Position numbers and translations under genes: made by a program. The notes under the pieces are model-generated. The model was not told the DNA's origin. It did not search any database and worked only from the letters and a program-made list of their open reading frames with translations. 7,923 bases of DNA from CAIZGX01 sp044349305 (lineage in GTDB: Bacteria > Bacteroidota > Bacteroidia > Flavobacteriales_D > Sanyastnellaceae), in the NCBI GenBank assembly GCA_044349305.1, contig JBIKRF010000104.1:1-7923 (forward strand), written 5' to 3'. Numbering within the stretch: position 1 is the first letter of the stretch; every line of letters begins with the position of its first letter. Shown here piece by piece: positions 1-5,686 of this stretch.

Positions 1-1247
1 TCCCAGCAAGACTTTTCAAAATTCGCGTAGAGAAATTCTACCTCTTCTTCGATCCGTGGTTCAGCCTGGTGAAAAAGAAAAAAGGTGACACCGAATACGG
101 TATCGGTTGGTTGCCATTGGGCGGATATGTGAAAATCGCCGGTATGGTAGACGAAAGCATGGACAAAGAAGCCATGGCTCTTCCTCCACAAGATTGGGAA
201 TTCCGCGCGAAACCAGCTTGGCAACGACTCATCGTAATGATGGGCGGAGTGATCGTGAACATGATCGTTGGATTCGTGCTATACGCCATTATCCTTGGAA
301 TGTGGGGACGCGATGTTCTACCCGTTGAAAATGTGAAGTTCGGTGTGCACGTGAACGAAACCATGAAGGCAGCCGGATTCCAAGAAGGTGATAAAATTTT
401 AGCCCTAAACGGAGAACGCCCTGAAAGCTTCAGCGAAGTAAACAAGTCTCTTCTCGTAGATAATATTTCTGTCGTGACTATTGAAAGAGGTGGACAGAAA
501 ATGGACATTAACATTCCTGCAAACATTGGTCAGCAATTGGTAGACGGAGGAGTGAAGTCTGCGCCTTTCGCAGTGAGACTTCCGTGCGTTGTCGATAGCG
601 TAGTGCCAGGAAACAAAGCGGCTGAAGCCGGTTTAATGAAAGGAGACAGTGTTGTTGGTTTGGGCGATGTTCATTCAATCTACTTCAACGACATCAAAGC
701 GGAATTGGCAAACAAGAAAGGTCAAACTGTTCCAATGTGGGTGAAGAGAAACGGACAAGAAACACAATTGAATGTTGGCATTAACGACGATGGAACCATT
801 GGTTTCATTCCGAAAGCAGATGTAAAGCAATTCGGGGTAGAAACACTTCATTACGGATTCTTCGCAGCCATTCCGGCAGGAGCGAAATGGGCATGGGAGA
901 CATTCACCGATTACGGAAGTCAATTGAAATATTTGTTCTCTTCTTCGGGAGCAAAGCAAGTAGGCGGATTCGGATCATTCGCGAAGATGTTTCCTGACCA
1001 ATGGGATTGGGCAATCTTCTGGGAACGCACAGCTTTCATCTCGCTAATCTTAGCCTTCATGAACATGCTTCCTATTCCAGCATTGGACGGCGGACACGTA
1101 ATGTTCTTGCTTTGGGAAATGATTACTGGTAGAGCAGTGAGTCAGAAAATTCTTGAAAAGGCACAAATCGTTGGAATGGTGCTTCTTCTAGGACTTATGC
1201 TTTGGGGAAATATCTTAGATATTTTCAGAGCTGTTGTTGGAAAATAG
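1..1247 (+). CDS. rseP: RIP metalloprotease RseP (site-2 protease), 5'-truncated
   Basis: This is an inner-membrane zinc protease that cuts transmembrane substrates such as anti-sigma factors. The reading frame is open from base 3 and gives 414 residues, so the gene starts upstream; the GTG at 69 is an internal valine. The first visible residues (RLFKIRVEKFYLFFDPWFSL) are the stretch that follows the HExxH zinc motif in this family, so that motif, some 30 residues, lies outside the window. Next come the conserved GDTEYGIGWLPLGGYVK segment, a membrane helix (bases about 222-302), two PDZ-like domains (about 324-530 and 560-820), and the C-terminal core with NMLPIPALDGGH (about 1059-1098), which carries the third zinc ligand Asp, and a last membrane helix. 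Length and order are normal for the family. The downstream tRNA appears to have its own promoter, overlapping the end of this gene. Identity is secure; the substrate cannot be read from the sequence. Confidence 0.95.
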   Translation, partial: PARLFKIRVEKFYLFFDPWFSLVKKKKGDTEYGIGWLPLGGYVKIAGMVDESMDKEAMALPPQDWEFRAKPAWQRLIVMMGGVIVNMIVGFVLYAIILGMWGRDVLPVENVKFGVHVNETMKAAGFQEGDKILALNGERPESFSEVNKSLLVDNISVVTIERGGQKMDINIPANIGQQLVDGGVKSAPFAVRLPCVVDSVVPGNKAAEAGLMKGDSVVGLGDVHSIYFNDIKAELANKKGQTVPMWVKRNGQETQLNVGINDDGTIGFIPKADVKQFGVETLHYGFFAAIPAGAKWAWETFTDYGSQLKYLFSSSGAKQVGGFGSFAKMFPDQWDWAIFWERTAFISLILAFMNMLPIPALDGGHVMFLLWEMITGRAVSQKILEKAQIVGMVLLLGLMLWGNILDIFRAVVGK

Positions 1248-1265
1248 AAAACGTGTTTATATTTG
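1234..1265 (+). promoter_or_regulatory. Likely Bacteroidota-type promoter of tRNA-Leu
   Basis: TATATTTG at 1258-1265 matches the Bacteroidota -7 consensus TAnnTTTG exactly. TTG occurs at 1234-1236 and 1237-1239, and the second lies 18 bases upstream of the box, which fits the -33 element. The upstream element is inside the last codons of rseP. Transcription would begin near 1270, about 18 bases before the tRNA. The consensus is established for the phylum; use of this site is inferred. Confidence 0.6.
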
Positions 1266-1268
1266 CAC

Positions 1269-1284
1269 TCCTCTAATGAGAGGA
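1269..1284 (+). other. Perfect 6-bp hairpin in the tRNA leader
   Basis: TCCTCT (1269-1274) and AGAGGA (1279-1284) pair perfectly around an AATG loop, ending three bases before the mature tRNA. No T-run follows, so it is not an intrinsic terminator for rseP. If transcription starts near 1270 it would sit at the 5' end of the precursor, where it could affect processing. The role is a guess. Confidence 0.4.
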
Positions 1285-1287
1285 AAT

Positions 1288-1369
1288 GCCTAGATGGCGG
1301 AATTGGTAGACGCGCACGACTCAAAATCGTGTGTCTTCGGGCATGTGGGTTCGATTCCCACTCTGGGTA
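1288..1369 (+). tRNA. trnL-CAA: tRNA-Leu, anticodon CAA
   Basis: The cloverleaf folds by hand. The acceptor stem is GCCTAGA (1288-1294) with TCTGGGT (1362-1368) and discriminator A1369. It contains two G-U pairs, one of them G1-U72, which also occurs in an E. coli tRNA-Leu. The D arm contains GGTAGACGC. The anticodon stem CACGA/TCGTG (1315-1319, 1327-1331) encloses the loop CTCAAAA, so the anticodon is CAA at 1322-1324, reading UUG. A long variable arm (1332-1344) with a small stem around TTCG marks a class II tRNA, as expected for leucine. The T arm is GTGGG-TTCGATT-CCCAC (1345-1361). The 3' CCA is not encoded (CAG follows A73). A terminator follows directly, so this looks like a single-gene transcript. 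Confidence 0.95.
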
Positions 1370-1374
1370 CAGAG

Positions 1375-1400
1375 AAAGGCTTCTTCGGAAGCCTTTTTTT
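1375..1400 (+). terminator. Rho-independent terminator of tRNA-Leu
   Basis: AAAGGCTTC (1375-1383) pairs perfectly with GAAGCCTTT (1388-1396) around a stable TTCG tetraloop. Seven T residues (1394-1400) complete a textbook intrinsic terminator. It ends the tRNA transcript and insulates the ars operon from rseP and tRNA transcription. Confidence 0.92.
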
Positions 1401-1412
1401 ATTGCAGAATTT

Positions 1413-1520
1413 TTTCGCAGAATCTTGCTTCGCATCTTTCGCAGAATCTTGCTTCGCATCTTTCGCAGAATCTTGCTTCGCATCTTTCGTAGAATCTTGT
1501 GCAACATCTTTCGAAGAATA
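1413..1520. repeat. 24-bp tandem repeat, about 4.5 copies
   Basis: Three identical 24-bp units lie at 1413-1436, 1437-1460 and 1461-1484, each beginning TTTCGCAGAATC. A diverged fourth copy (1485-1508) and a partial fifth (1509-1520) merge into the arsR operator region. A further GCAGAAT at 1404-1410 may be a remnant at the other edge. Each unit contains TGC-TTC-GCA, a small dyad, and the imperfect dyad GCAgaATctTGC. The unit has no stop codon in any of six frames, which is why spurious open frames cross it in several registers. There is no gene here. It may be a slippage-generated minisatellite; a regulatory role for arsR is possible but unsupported. Confidence 0.9.
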
Positions 1521-1550
1521 TCGTAATATTGCAATATACAAATGCAATAT
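1497..1550 (+). promoter_or_regulatory. Probable arsR promoter and ArsR operator
   Basis: ATATTGCAATAT at 1526-1537 is a perfect 12-bp palindrome. In addition, ATATTGCA (1526-1533) and TGCAATAT (1543-1550) form an inverted repeat with a 9-base spacer, and the second arm reaches into the arsR start codon at 1549. TAATATTG at 1524-1531 matches the TAnnTTTG box at five of six fixed positions and overlaps the palindrome. TTG at 1497-1499 is a possible -33 element but its 24-base spacing is long. AT-rich dyads at the promoter are usual for ArsR-family autorepression, so bound ArsR would block both promoter and start. Which dyad is the operator is inferred. Confidence 0.55.
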
Positions 1551-1878
1551 GGGAACCACGAAAGCAGAGCTCTTCACAAAGAAACAAAACGAAACCGCTT
1601 CGTTGCTGAAAGCCATTGCGCACCCTGCGCGCATTGCTATTGTGGAATATTTAATGAATGTGGAATCGTGTGTATGCGGAGATATTGTGAACAAACTGCC
1701 CCTAGCGCAGCCCACGGTCTCACAGCATCTGAAAGAACTGAAGTCAGCTGGAATCATTCAAGGATCCATTGAAGGAAACTCCATCTGCTACTGTTTGAAT
1801 GAAAAGACCATTCAAAAAATAAAGGTCTATTTTGAAACAATAGAGAACAAAATTTCGAAACAAAATAAATGTTGCTAA
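1549..1878 (+). CDS. arsR: ArsR/SmtB-family arsenite-responsive repressor
   Basis: This is a 109-residue winged-helix repressor, normal in length for ArsR. The helix-turn-helix is visible as IAHPARIAIVEYL (23-35) followed by LAQPTVSQHLKELKSAGII (52-70), with the wing near 71-83. Cys41 and Cys43 form the CxC pair (ESCVCGDIV) at the place where E. coli ArsR has its arsenite-binding ELCVCDL, so the inducer is probably As(III) or Sb(III). Cys80, Cys82 and a terminal Cys108-Cys109 pair are additional thiols. The frame is open upstream to 1294, but that region is the tRNA, terminator and tandem repeat and has no ATG, so ATG 1549 is chosen. There is no clear Shine-Dalgarno sequence. It leads the operon, with one base before the next gene, and probably represses its own promoter. 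Confidence 0.93.
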   Translation: MGTTKAELFTKKQNETASLLKAIAHPARIAIVEYLMNVESCVCGDIVNKLPLAQPTVSQHLKELKSAGIIQGSIEGNSICYCLNEKTIQKIKVYFETIENKISKQNKCC

Positions 1879-1879
1879 T

Positions 1880-2353
1880 ATGAAAATCTCAGAATTGAAA
1901 AGCCGATTAAATGAAGTGGATACACTCGTTTTCGAATTACCAAACGGACAAATTGTTCCTGCGCATTTTCATGTGACGGAAGTGGGACTCGTTGCCAAAC
2001 ACTACATCGATTGCGGCGGTACCGTGCGCAATGAAAAAACTGCGAGCTTCCAACTGTGGGAAGCAAACGATTTCGATCACCGCTTAGCTCCTTCGAAATT
2101 TCTCGGTATTATTCTTCAGTCGGAAAACATTTTCGATATGAATGACCTAGAGGTCGAAGTGGAATACCAATCGGAAACCATTGGAAAATACAACCTGGCT
2201 TTTGCAGATGGAAAATTCAAAATGATTTCAACGCAAACCAATTGTCTTGCGCAAGACAAATGCGGAATTCCACCGAGTAAGTTGAAGGTGAACTTGAATA
2301 CAATCGGCACGAATACAAATACAACCTGCACACCTGGAGGCGGATGCTGCTAA
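1880..2353 (+). CDS. DUF6428-family protein of the ars operon
   Basis: This is a 157-residue soluble protein with no signal peptide or membrane helix. It resembles the uncharacterised DUF6428 family that I recall from Bacteroidota arsenic operons; the function is not established. Visible features are an N-terminal helix (1-13), PAHFHVTEVG (28-37) with a possible metal-binding HxH, Cys45, and a Cys-rich tail: Cys122 and Cys128 (NCLAQDKCG), Cys150, and the terminal GGGCC (Cys156-Cys157). The 130-150 stretch is rich in Thr and Asn and looks flexible, so the final CC could act as a mobile thiol arm. The gene starts one base after the arsR stop and ends 10 bases before acr3, so it is surely co-transcribed with them. 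A role in binding or delivering arsenite is an inference from context and cysteines only. Confidence 0.8.
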   Translation: MKISELKSRLNEVDTLVFELPNGQIVPAHFHVTEVGLVAKHYIDCGGTVRNEKTASFQLWEANDFDHRLAPSKFLGIILQSENIFDMNDLEVEVEYQSETIGKYNLAFADGKFKMISTQTNCLAQDKCGIPPSKLKVNLNTIGTNTNTTCTPGGGCC

Positions 2354-2363
2354 ACTTTTTTCT

Positions 2364-3398
2364 ATGCAAGTAAAACTCAAATTCCTCGATCGCTTCCTGA
2401 CACTTTGGATATTCCTAGCCATGCTTATTGGTGTGGGCTTGGGCTATTTCTTTCCAAGCATTGCGAATATCACCAACAGCCTTTCTGTCGGAACCACAAA
2501 CATTCCGCTCGCCATTGGATTAATTCTAATGATGTTTCCTCCGTTAGCAAAGGTGAACTACAGCCTCTTGCCGAAAGCGTTTCAGGATAAAAAAGTGATG
2601 ACGCTTTCGCTATTCTTGAACTGGATTGTTGGGCCAATTCTCATGTTTACGTTGGCCATCTTATTTCTAAAAGATGAACCGCATTACATGGTTGGACTCA
2701 TTCTCATTGGTCTTGCCCGATGCATTGCCATGGTTATTGTTTGGAACGACTTGGCGGGGGGAAACAGAGAGTACGGAGCCTTGCTTATTGCGTTGAACAG
2801 CGTGTTTCAGGTGCTGTCTTATTCTTTCTACGCATGGCTTTTCATAAACGTACTTCCAAATCAATTGGGATTCGGAGACTTCAATGTTTCAGTGCCAATT
2901 GGAGAGGTTACACAAAGCGTTTTAATCTATTTGGGAATTCCTTTTCTTGCCGGATTTTTAACGCGCACATTCCTGATTAAATCGAAAGGAGAAGAGTGGT
3001 ACAACAGAGTTTTTGTGCCGAGAATTTCTCCAATAACATTGTACGCGTTGCTCTTCACCATTGTCTTGATGTTTAGTTTGAAGGGTGATAAAATTTTGGA
3101 GTTGCCCTTCGATGTTTTGCGCATAGCCATTCCACTCGTCATCTATTTTGCACTCATGTTTTTCGTGAGCTTCTTCGTGAATAAATCAATGGGTGTAGAC
3201 TACGCGAAGAACGCTGCCATTTCATTCACCGCAACAGGAAATAATTTCGAGTTGGCCATTGCCGTTGCAATCTCCGTTTTCGGAATTCATTCAGCAGAAG
3301 CGTTCGTAGGCGTCATTGGTCCACTTGTGGAAGTTCCCGTTTTAATTTTGTTGGTGAAAGCCAGTTTATTCCTTAAGAAAAAATATTATTCCGCATGA
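2364..3398 (+). CDS. acr3: ACR3-family arsenite efflux transporter
   Basis: This is an inner-membrane permease that exports arsenite (and possibly antimonite). It has 344 residues with about ten hydrophobic segments, the size of bacterial Acr3. Diagnostic motifs are visible: GLARCIAMVIVWNDLAGG (116-133) with the essential Cys120, and FTATGNNFELAIAVA (288-302) with Glu296, the residue thought to take part in substrate or proton exchange. The LNWIVGP (85-91) and GPLVEVPVLILL (319-330) segments also fit. The C-terminus is short and basic. It belongs to the Acr3 rather than the unrelated ArsB family. The ATG lies 10 bases after the DUF6428 stop and has no Shine-Dalgarno sequence at normal spacing. 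The stop overlaps the arsC start (ATGA), suggesting coupled translation of pump and reductase. Confidence 0.95.
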   Translation: MQVKLKFLDRFLTLWIFLAMLIGVGLGYFFPSIANITNSLSVGTTNIPLAIGLILMMFPPLAKVNYSLLPKAFQDKKVMTLSLFLNWIVGPILMFTLAILFLKDEPHYMVGLILIGLARCIAMVIVWNDLAGGNREYGALLIALNSVFQVLSYSFYAWLFINVLPNQLGFGDFNVSVPIGEVTQSVLIYLGIPFLAGFLTRTFLIKSKGEEWYNRVFVPRISPITLYALLFTIVLMFSLKGDKILELPFDVLRIAIPLVIYFALMFFVSFFVNKSMGVDYAKNAAISFTATGNNFELAIAVAISVFGIHSAEAFVGVIGPLVEVPVLILLVKASLFLKKKYYSA

Positions 3399-3808
3399 AA
3401 AACATTTTAGTTCTATGCACCGGAAACAGCTGCAGAAGTCAGATAGCAGAAGGTTACTTGCGTTATTACGCCGGTGAAAACGCAAACGTATACAGCGCAG
3501 GAGTTGAAACGCACGGTGTAAATCCACGCGCCATTACAATTATGAAGGAAGTGGGAATTGATCTCTCAAATCACACGTCGAATCACGTCGATGAATACGC
3601 GAACATCGATTTTGATTTTATCATTACCGTTTGCGATAACGCTAAAGAACGCTGTCCGTATTTCCCTTCGAAGGCTGAAAGATTTCATTACAACTTTCCC
3701 GATCCGGCAAAGGCTTCAGGAACGGAAGAAGAAATTGTGAATGAGTTTAGACGAGTGCGATTGCTCATTGCTGATTATTGTAAGGATTTCGTGGAGAAGT
3801 ACATCTAA
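3395..3808 (+). CDS. arsC: Arsenate reductase, low-molecular-weight phosphatase fold
   Basis: This cytoplasmic enzyme reduces arsenate to arsenite for export by Acr3. It has 137 residues. The P-loop CTGNSCRS gives Cys8-x5-Arg14 as the nucleophile motif. Cys80 and Cys87 (TVCDNAKERCPYFP) match the redox relay pair known as Cys82 and Cys89 in S. aureus ArsC, and FPDPA supplies the catalytic Asp103. The presence of the relay pair points to the thioredoxin-coupled class rather than the glutaredoxin-coupled one. No thioredoxin gene is in the window, so a general cellular thioredoxin would be used. The start overlaps the acr3 stop by four bases. It is the last recognisable arsenic gene; no terminator is evident in the 39 bases after it. 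Confidence 0.95.
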   Translation: MKNILVLCTGNSCRSQIAEGYLRYYAGENANVYSAGVETHGVNPRAITIMKEVGIDLSNHTSNHVDEYANIDFDFIITVCDNAKERCPYFPSKAERFHYNFPDPAKASGTEEEIVNEFRRVRLLIADYCKDFVEKYI

Positions 3809-3847
3809 GGGAAATTCTCAGTGTAACTTGCTTGAAATTCTTTCAAC

Positions 3848-4558
3848 ATGAAAACATTTCAAAGCGACATTTCCAACAAATCATTTTCTGTTGCTGAACG
3901 AATTTCAGGACGTATTGTTCAGCCGAATATTTTGGGATTAATTCAAAGTGAAAATCCAAATTTCACGGTCGATTCACATTTGTCTATTTCTGAATTGAAT
4001 CAATATCGCGAAAAATATTTGCGAGCACTTTTGGAAAAAGAACGTCTTGCTATTTCTGGATTGGAAGGAGCCGTTCTCGCTTCAATAAGCAATGAAACGA
4101 CACTCGCAGATAAGATAGAATTCGAAGACGATACCGACAATTCTTTCGGGCAAAAATTAGCAGATAAAGTTGCGGCCTTCGGTGGAAGTTGGTCGTTTAT
4201 TTTGTTGTTCGTAGGATTCTTGCTGTTGTGGATAGTCACCAACGTTTTCATACTGGTGACAAAACCGTTTGATGCGTATCCGTTTATTTTTCTGAATCTA
4301 ATTCTATCGTTTATTGCCGCGCTGCAAGCGCCCGTTATCATGATGAGTCAGAACAGACAAGAAGAAAAAGATAGAAGCAGAGCAAAGAAAGATTACATGA
4401 TTAATTTGAAAGCTGAATTAGAGATTCGCATGCTTCATGAAAAGATAGATCACTTGATTTTACACCAACAACAAGACTTATTGGAAATTCAAAACATTCA
4501 AGTAGATATGCTGAAAGATGTTTTGAATAAATTTGAAAAATCAACAAAGCAAGAATAA
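3848..4558 (+). CDS. DUF1003-domain membrane protein
   Basis: This is a 236-residue inner-membrane protein of unknown function. An N-terminal cytoplasmic part (1-105), with a helical stretch around 49-80, leads into the DUF1003 core. That core has GGSWSFILLFVGFLLLWIV (112-130) as the first membrane helix and YPFIFLNLILSFIAALQAPVIMM (144-166) as the second, followed by the family signature MSQNRQEEKDR (166-176). The tail (177-236) is charged, heptad-like and probably a coiled coil. Both ends should face the cytoplasm. The start ATG 3848 follows arsC by 39 bases; TTGAAA/TTTCAA (3832-3846) is a small dyad just before it. Since no terminator is seen, it may be transcribed with the ars genes, although nothing in the protein suggests arsenic chemistry. 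The family call is firm, the role unknown. Confidence 0.85.
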   Translation: MKTFQSDISNKSFSVAERISGRIVQPNILGLIQSENPNFTVDSHLSISELNQYREKYLRALLEKERLAISGLEGAVLASISNETTLADKIEFEDDTDNSFGQKLADKVAAFGGSWSFILLFVGFLLLWIVTNVFILVTKPFDAYPFIFLNLILSFIAALQAPVIMMSQNRQEEKDRSRAKKDYMINLKAELEIRMLHEKIDHLILHQQQDLLEIQNIQVDMLKDVLNKFEKSTKQE

Positions 4559-4998
4559 TGACCGTTACAGAATACGTGCAAGCTCTTCCTCAAGAACGAA
4601 GAGTGGTAATTGAAAAATTACAGAAATTGTTCAAGAAAAATCTTCCCACGGGATTTGAAGAACAGATGAGCTACGGTATGGTTGGATATGTTGTTCCGCA
4701 TAGGATTTATGCAGATGGCTACCACTGCGATCCGAAGCTTCCGTTGCCTTTTCTTTCAATTGCTTCACAGAAGAATTTCATTGCGCTTTACCACATGGGT
4801 GTCTATGCCGTTCCTGAATTGTACGATTGGTTTGTTTCGGAATATACCAAACATTGCAAGTCGAAATTAGACATGGGCAAGTCGTGTATTCGCTTTAAAA
4901 AAATGGAAGACATTCCGTACGATTTAATTGCGGAATTGGCGAAGAAGATGACGGTGCAAGATTGGATTTCATGCTACGAAAAAAATTACAAGAAGTAA
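4558..4998 (+). CDS. DUF1801-domain protein
   Basis: This is a small soluble protein of 146 residues with the DUF1801 (YdhG-like) fold. The pattern is an N-terminal helix EYVQALPQERRVVIEKLQKL (5-24), EEQMSYGMVGY (34-44), PFLSIASQKNFIALYHMG (64-81), and a C-terminal GKSCIRFKKMEDIPYDLIAELAKK (107-130). Molecular function in this family is unsettled. Its ATG shares one base with the TAA stop of the DUF1003 gene (TAATG), so the two are translationally linked and form an operon. The stop codon is 2 bp from the stop of the convergent hydrolase gene. There is no signal peptide or membrane segment. Confidence 0.85.
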   Translation: MTVTEYVQALPQERRVVIEKLQKLFKKNLPTGFEEQMSYGMVGYVVPHRIYADGYHCDPKLPLPFLSIASQKNFIALYHMGVYAVPELYDWFVSEYTKHCKSKLDMGKSCIRFKKMEDIPYDLIAELAKKMTVQDWISCYEKNYKK

Positions 4999-5000
4999 TT

Positions 5001-5639
5001 TTAAATTCCTTTCACAAAGGGATTTTCTCTTTTCTCTTCTCCAACAGTGGTGGTGTCTCCGTGTCCGCAATAAATCACCGTTTCTTCCGGAAGTGCATAC
5101 ATTTTTGTGCGGATAGAATTTGCTAATGTTTCGAAATCGCCACCCGGTAAATCTGTTCTTCCGATGCTTCTTTCGAACAGCACATCGCCACTAAAAACAA
5201 CTCCTGTTTCTTCGAAATAAAACGCTACATGTCCAGGGCTATGTCCGGGAACGAAAAGCACATCCGTCTCGAATCCATGACGATTCATTTTTCCTTCCTC
5301 AAGAATGTATTCCGGCTCAGGTCCTGCGGTGTAGGGAATGCCGTACATGCCTGCAACCAACTCGCTTCGTTCAATGTTTGCTTGATCCAGAGCATGCGCT
5401 ATACCCTTCAACCCAAATTCACGAAAACAAAAATCTAACCCCATAATGTGGTCTATGTGGCAATGGGTTAACCAGATGTCTACAACAGTCAATTCATCCG
5501 CTTTCAACCAATTCAAAAATTCAGATTCTTCTGAGCGATTGCTCATACCTGGATCAATGATTACAGCTTGTTTTTCGGAATTCCAAATGACATGCGTATT
5601 CTCTGAGAAGGCGTTGAATTGAAAAGATTGAATATTCAT
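5001..5639 (-). CDS. MBL-fold metallo-hydrolase (glyoxalase II-like)
   Basis: This is a 212-residue cytoplasmic binuclear metal hydrolase of the YcbL/glyoxalase II type. All ligands are present: THCHIDH (58-64) gives His59, His61, Asp63 and His64; GHSPGH (132-137) gives His133; SGDVLF (150-155) gives the bridging Asp152; and CGHGDTTT (191-198) gives His193. GRTDLPGGD (160-168) is a typical loop of this subfamily. It lacks the long C-terminal substrate-binding domain of classical glyoxalase II, so the substrate (perhaps a glutathione-like or other thioester) is open. It may be a general thioesterase; Bacteroidota mostly lack glutathione. It is divergent from the large propeller gene and convergent with the DUF1801 gene. 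ATG 5639 begins at the expected N-terminal strand. Confidence 0.9.
   Translation of the reverse strand: MNIQSFQFNAFSENTHVIWNSEKQAVIIDPGMSNRSEESEFLNWLKADELTVVDIWLTHCHIDHIMGLDFCFREFGLKGIAHALDQANIERSELVAGMYGIPYTAGPEPEYILEEGKMNRHGFETDVLFVPGHSPGHVAFYFEETGVVFSGDVLFERSIGRTDLPGGDFETLANSIRTKMYALPEETVIYCGHGDTTTVGEEKRENPFVKGI
5003..5025. terminator. Possible bidirectional terminator between convergent genes
   Basis: AAATTCCTTT (5003-5012) and AAAGGGATTT (5016-5025) form a 10-bp stem with one G-U pair and a CAC loop. On the plus strand it is followed by an interrupted T-rich tract (to about 5038), which would stop the DUF1003-DUF1801 transcript. On the minus strand the following T-tract is weak. The stem overlaps the last codons of the hydrolase. 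The stem is mostly A-U, so strength is uncertain. Confidence 0.4.
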
Positions 5640-5652
5640 TGCTTGAAGGTAT

Positions 5653-5681
5653 TTTGTGTTTGCAAAAATACGCGTACTTTG
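5653..5681 (+). promoter_or_regulatory. Possible promoter of the propeller gene
   Basis: TTTG at 5653-5656 and TACTTTG at 5675-5681 lie 18 bases apart. The second is one base short of the TAnnTTTG consensus. With the start codon at 5687, a transcript from here would be almost leaderless. A perfect palindrome TACGCGTA (5669-5676) overlaps the box. Confidence 0.35.
5663..5670 (-). promoter_or_regulatory. Possible -7 box of the MBL hydrolase gene
   Basis: Read on the minus strand this is TATTTTTG, an exact TAnnTTTG match, 23 bases upstream of the hydrolase start at 5639. No well-spaced TTTG or TTG is present upstream; TTTC about 25 bases away is the nearest candidate. It overlaps the possible promoter of the divergent gene by position. 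Confidence 0.4.
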
Positions 5682-5686
5682 GTAGT

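Noticed and set aside
1413..1508. CRISPR-like array
   Set aside because: Units are directly adjacent with no spacers and there are no cas genes.
1294..1548. A longer ArsR with a Cys-containing repeat extension (the frame is open upstream and reads ESCFASFA units)
   Set aside because: The extension runs through the tRNA and its terminator, has no ATG, and arises because the repeat is stop-free in every frame. ATG 1549 gives a normal-length ArsR.
1290..1757. Minus-strand open frame with KDAKQDSA repeats
   Set aside because: It is antisense to arsR and ends inside the antisense of the tRNA. The repeats look protein-like only because a 24-bp unit is a multiple of three; no promoter or family similarity seen.
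2336..2373. GGAGG followed by a 9-codon leader frame across the acr3 start
   Set aside because: GGAGG is part of the Gly codons of the DUF6428 tail, only three bases separate it from the ATG, and Shine-Dalgarno use is rare in this window.
1288..3808. ars genes as a genomic island inserted at the tRNA-Leu 3' end
   Set aside because: No second copy of the tRNA 3' end was seen downstream, there is no integrase, and the terminator of the tRNA is intact; base composition does not visibly change.
3832..3846. TTGAAA/TTTCAA dyad as a terminator of arsC or operator of the DUF1003 gene
   Set aside because: The stem is six A-T-rich pairs with a 3-base loop and no T-run; chance occurrence is likely, so it is only mentioned with the gene.
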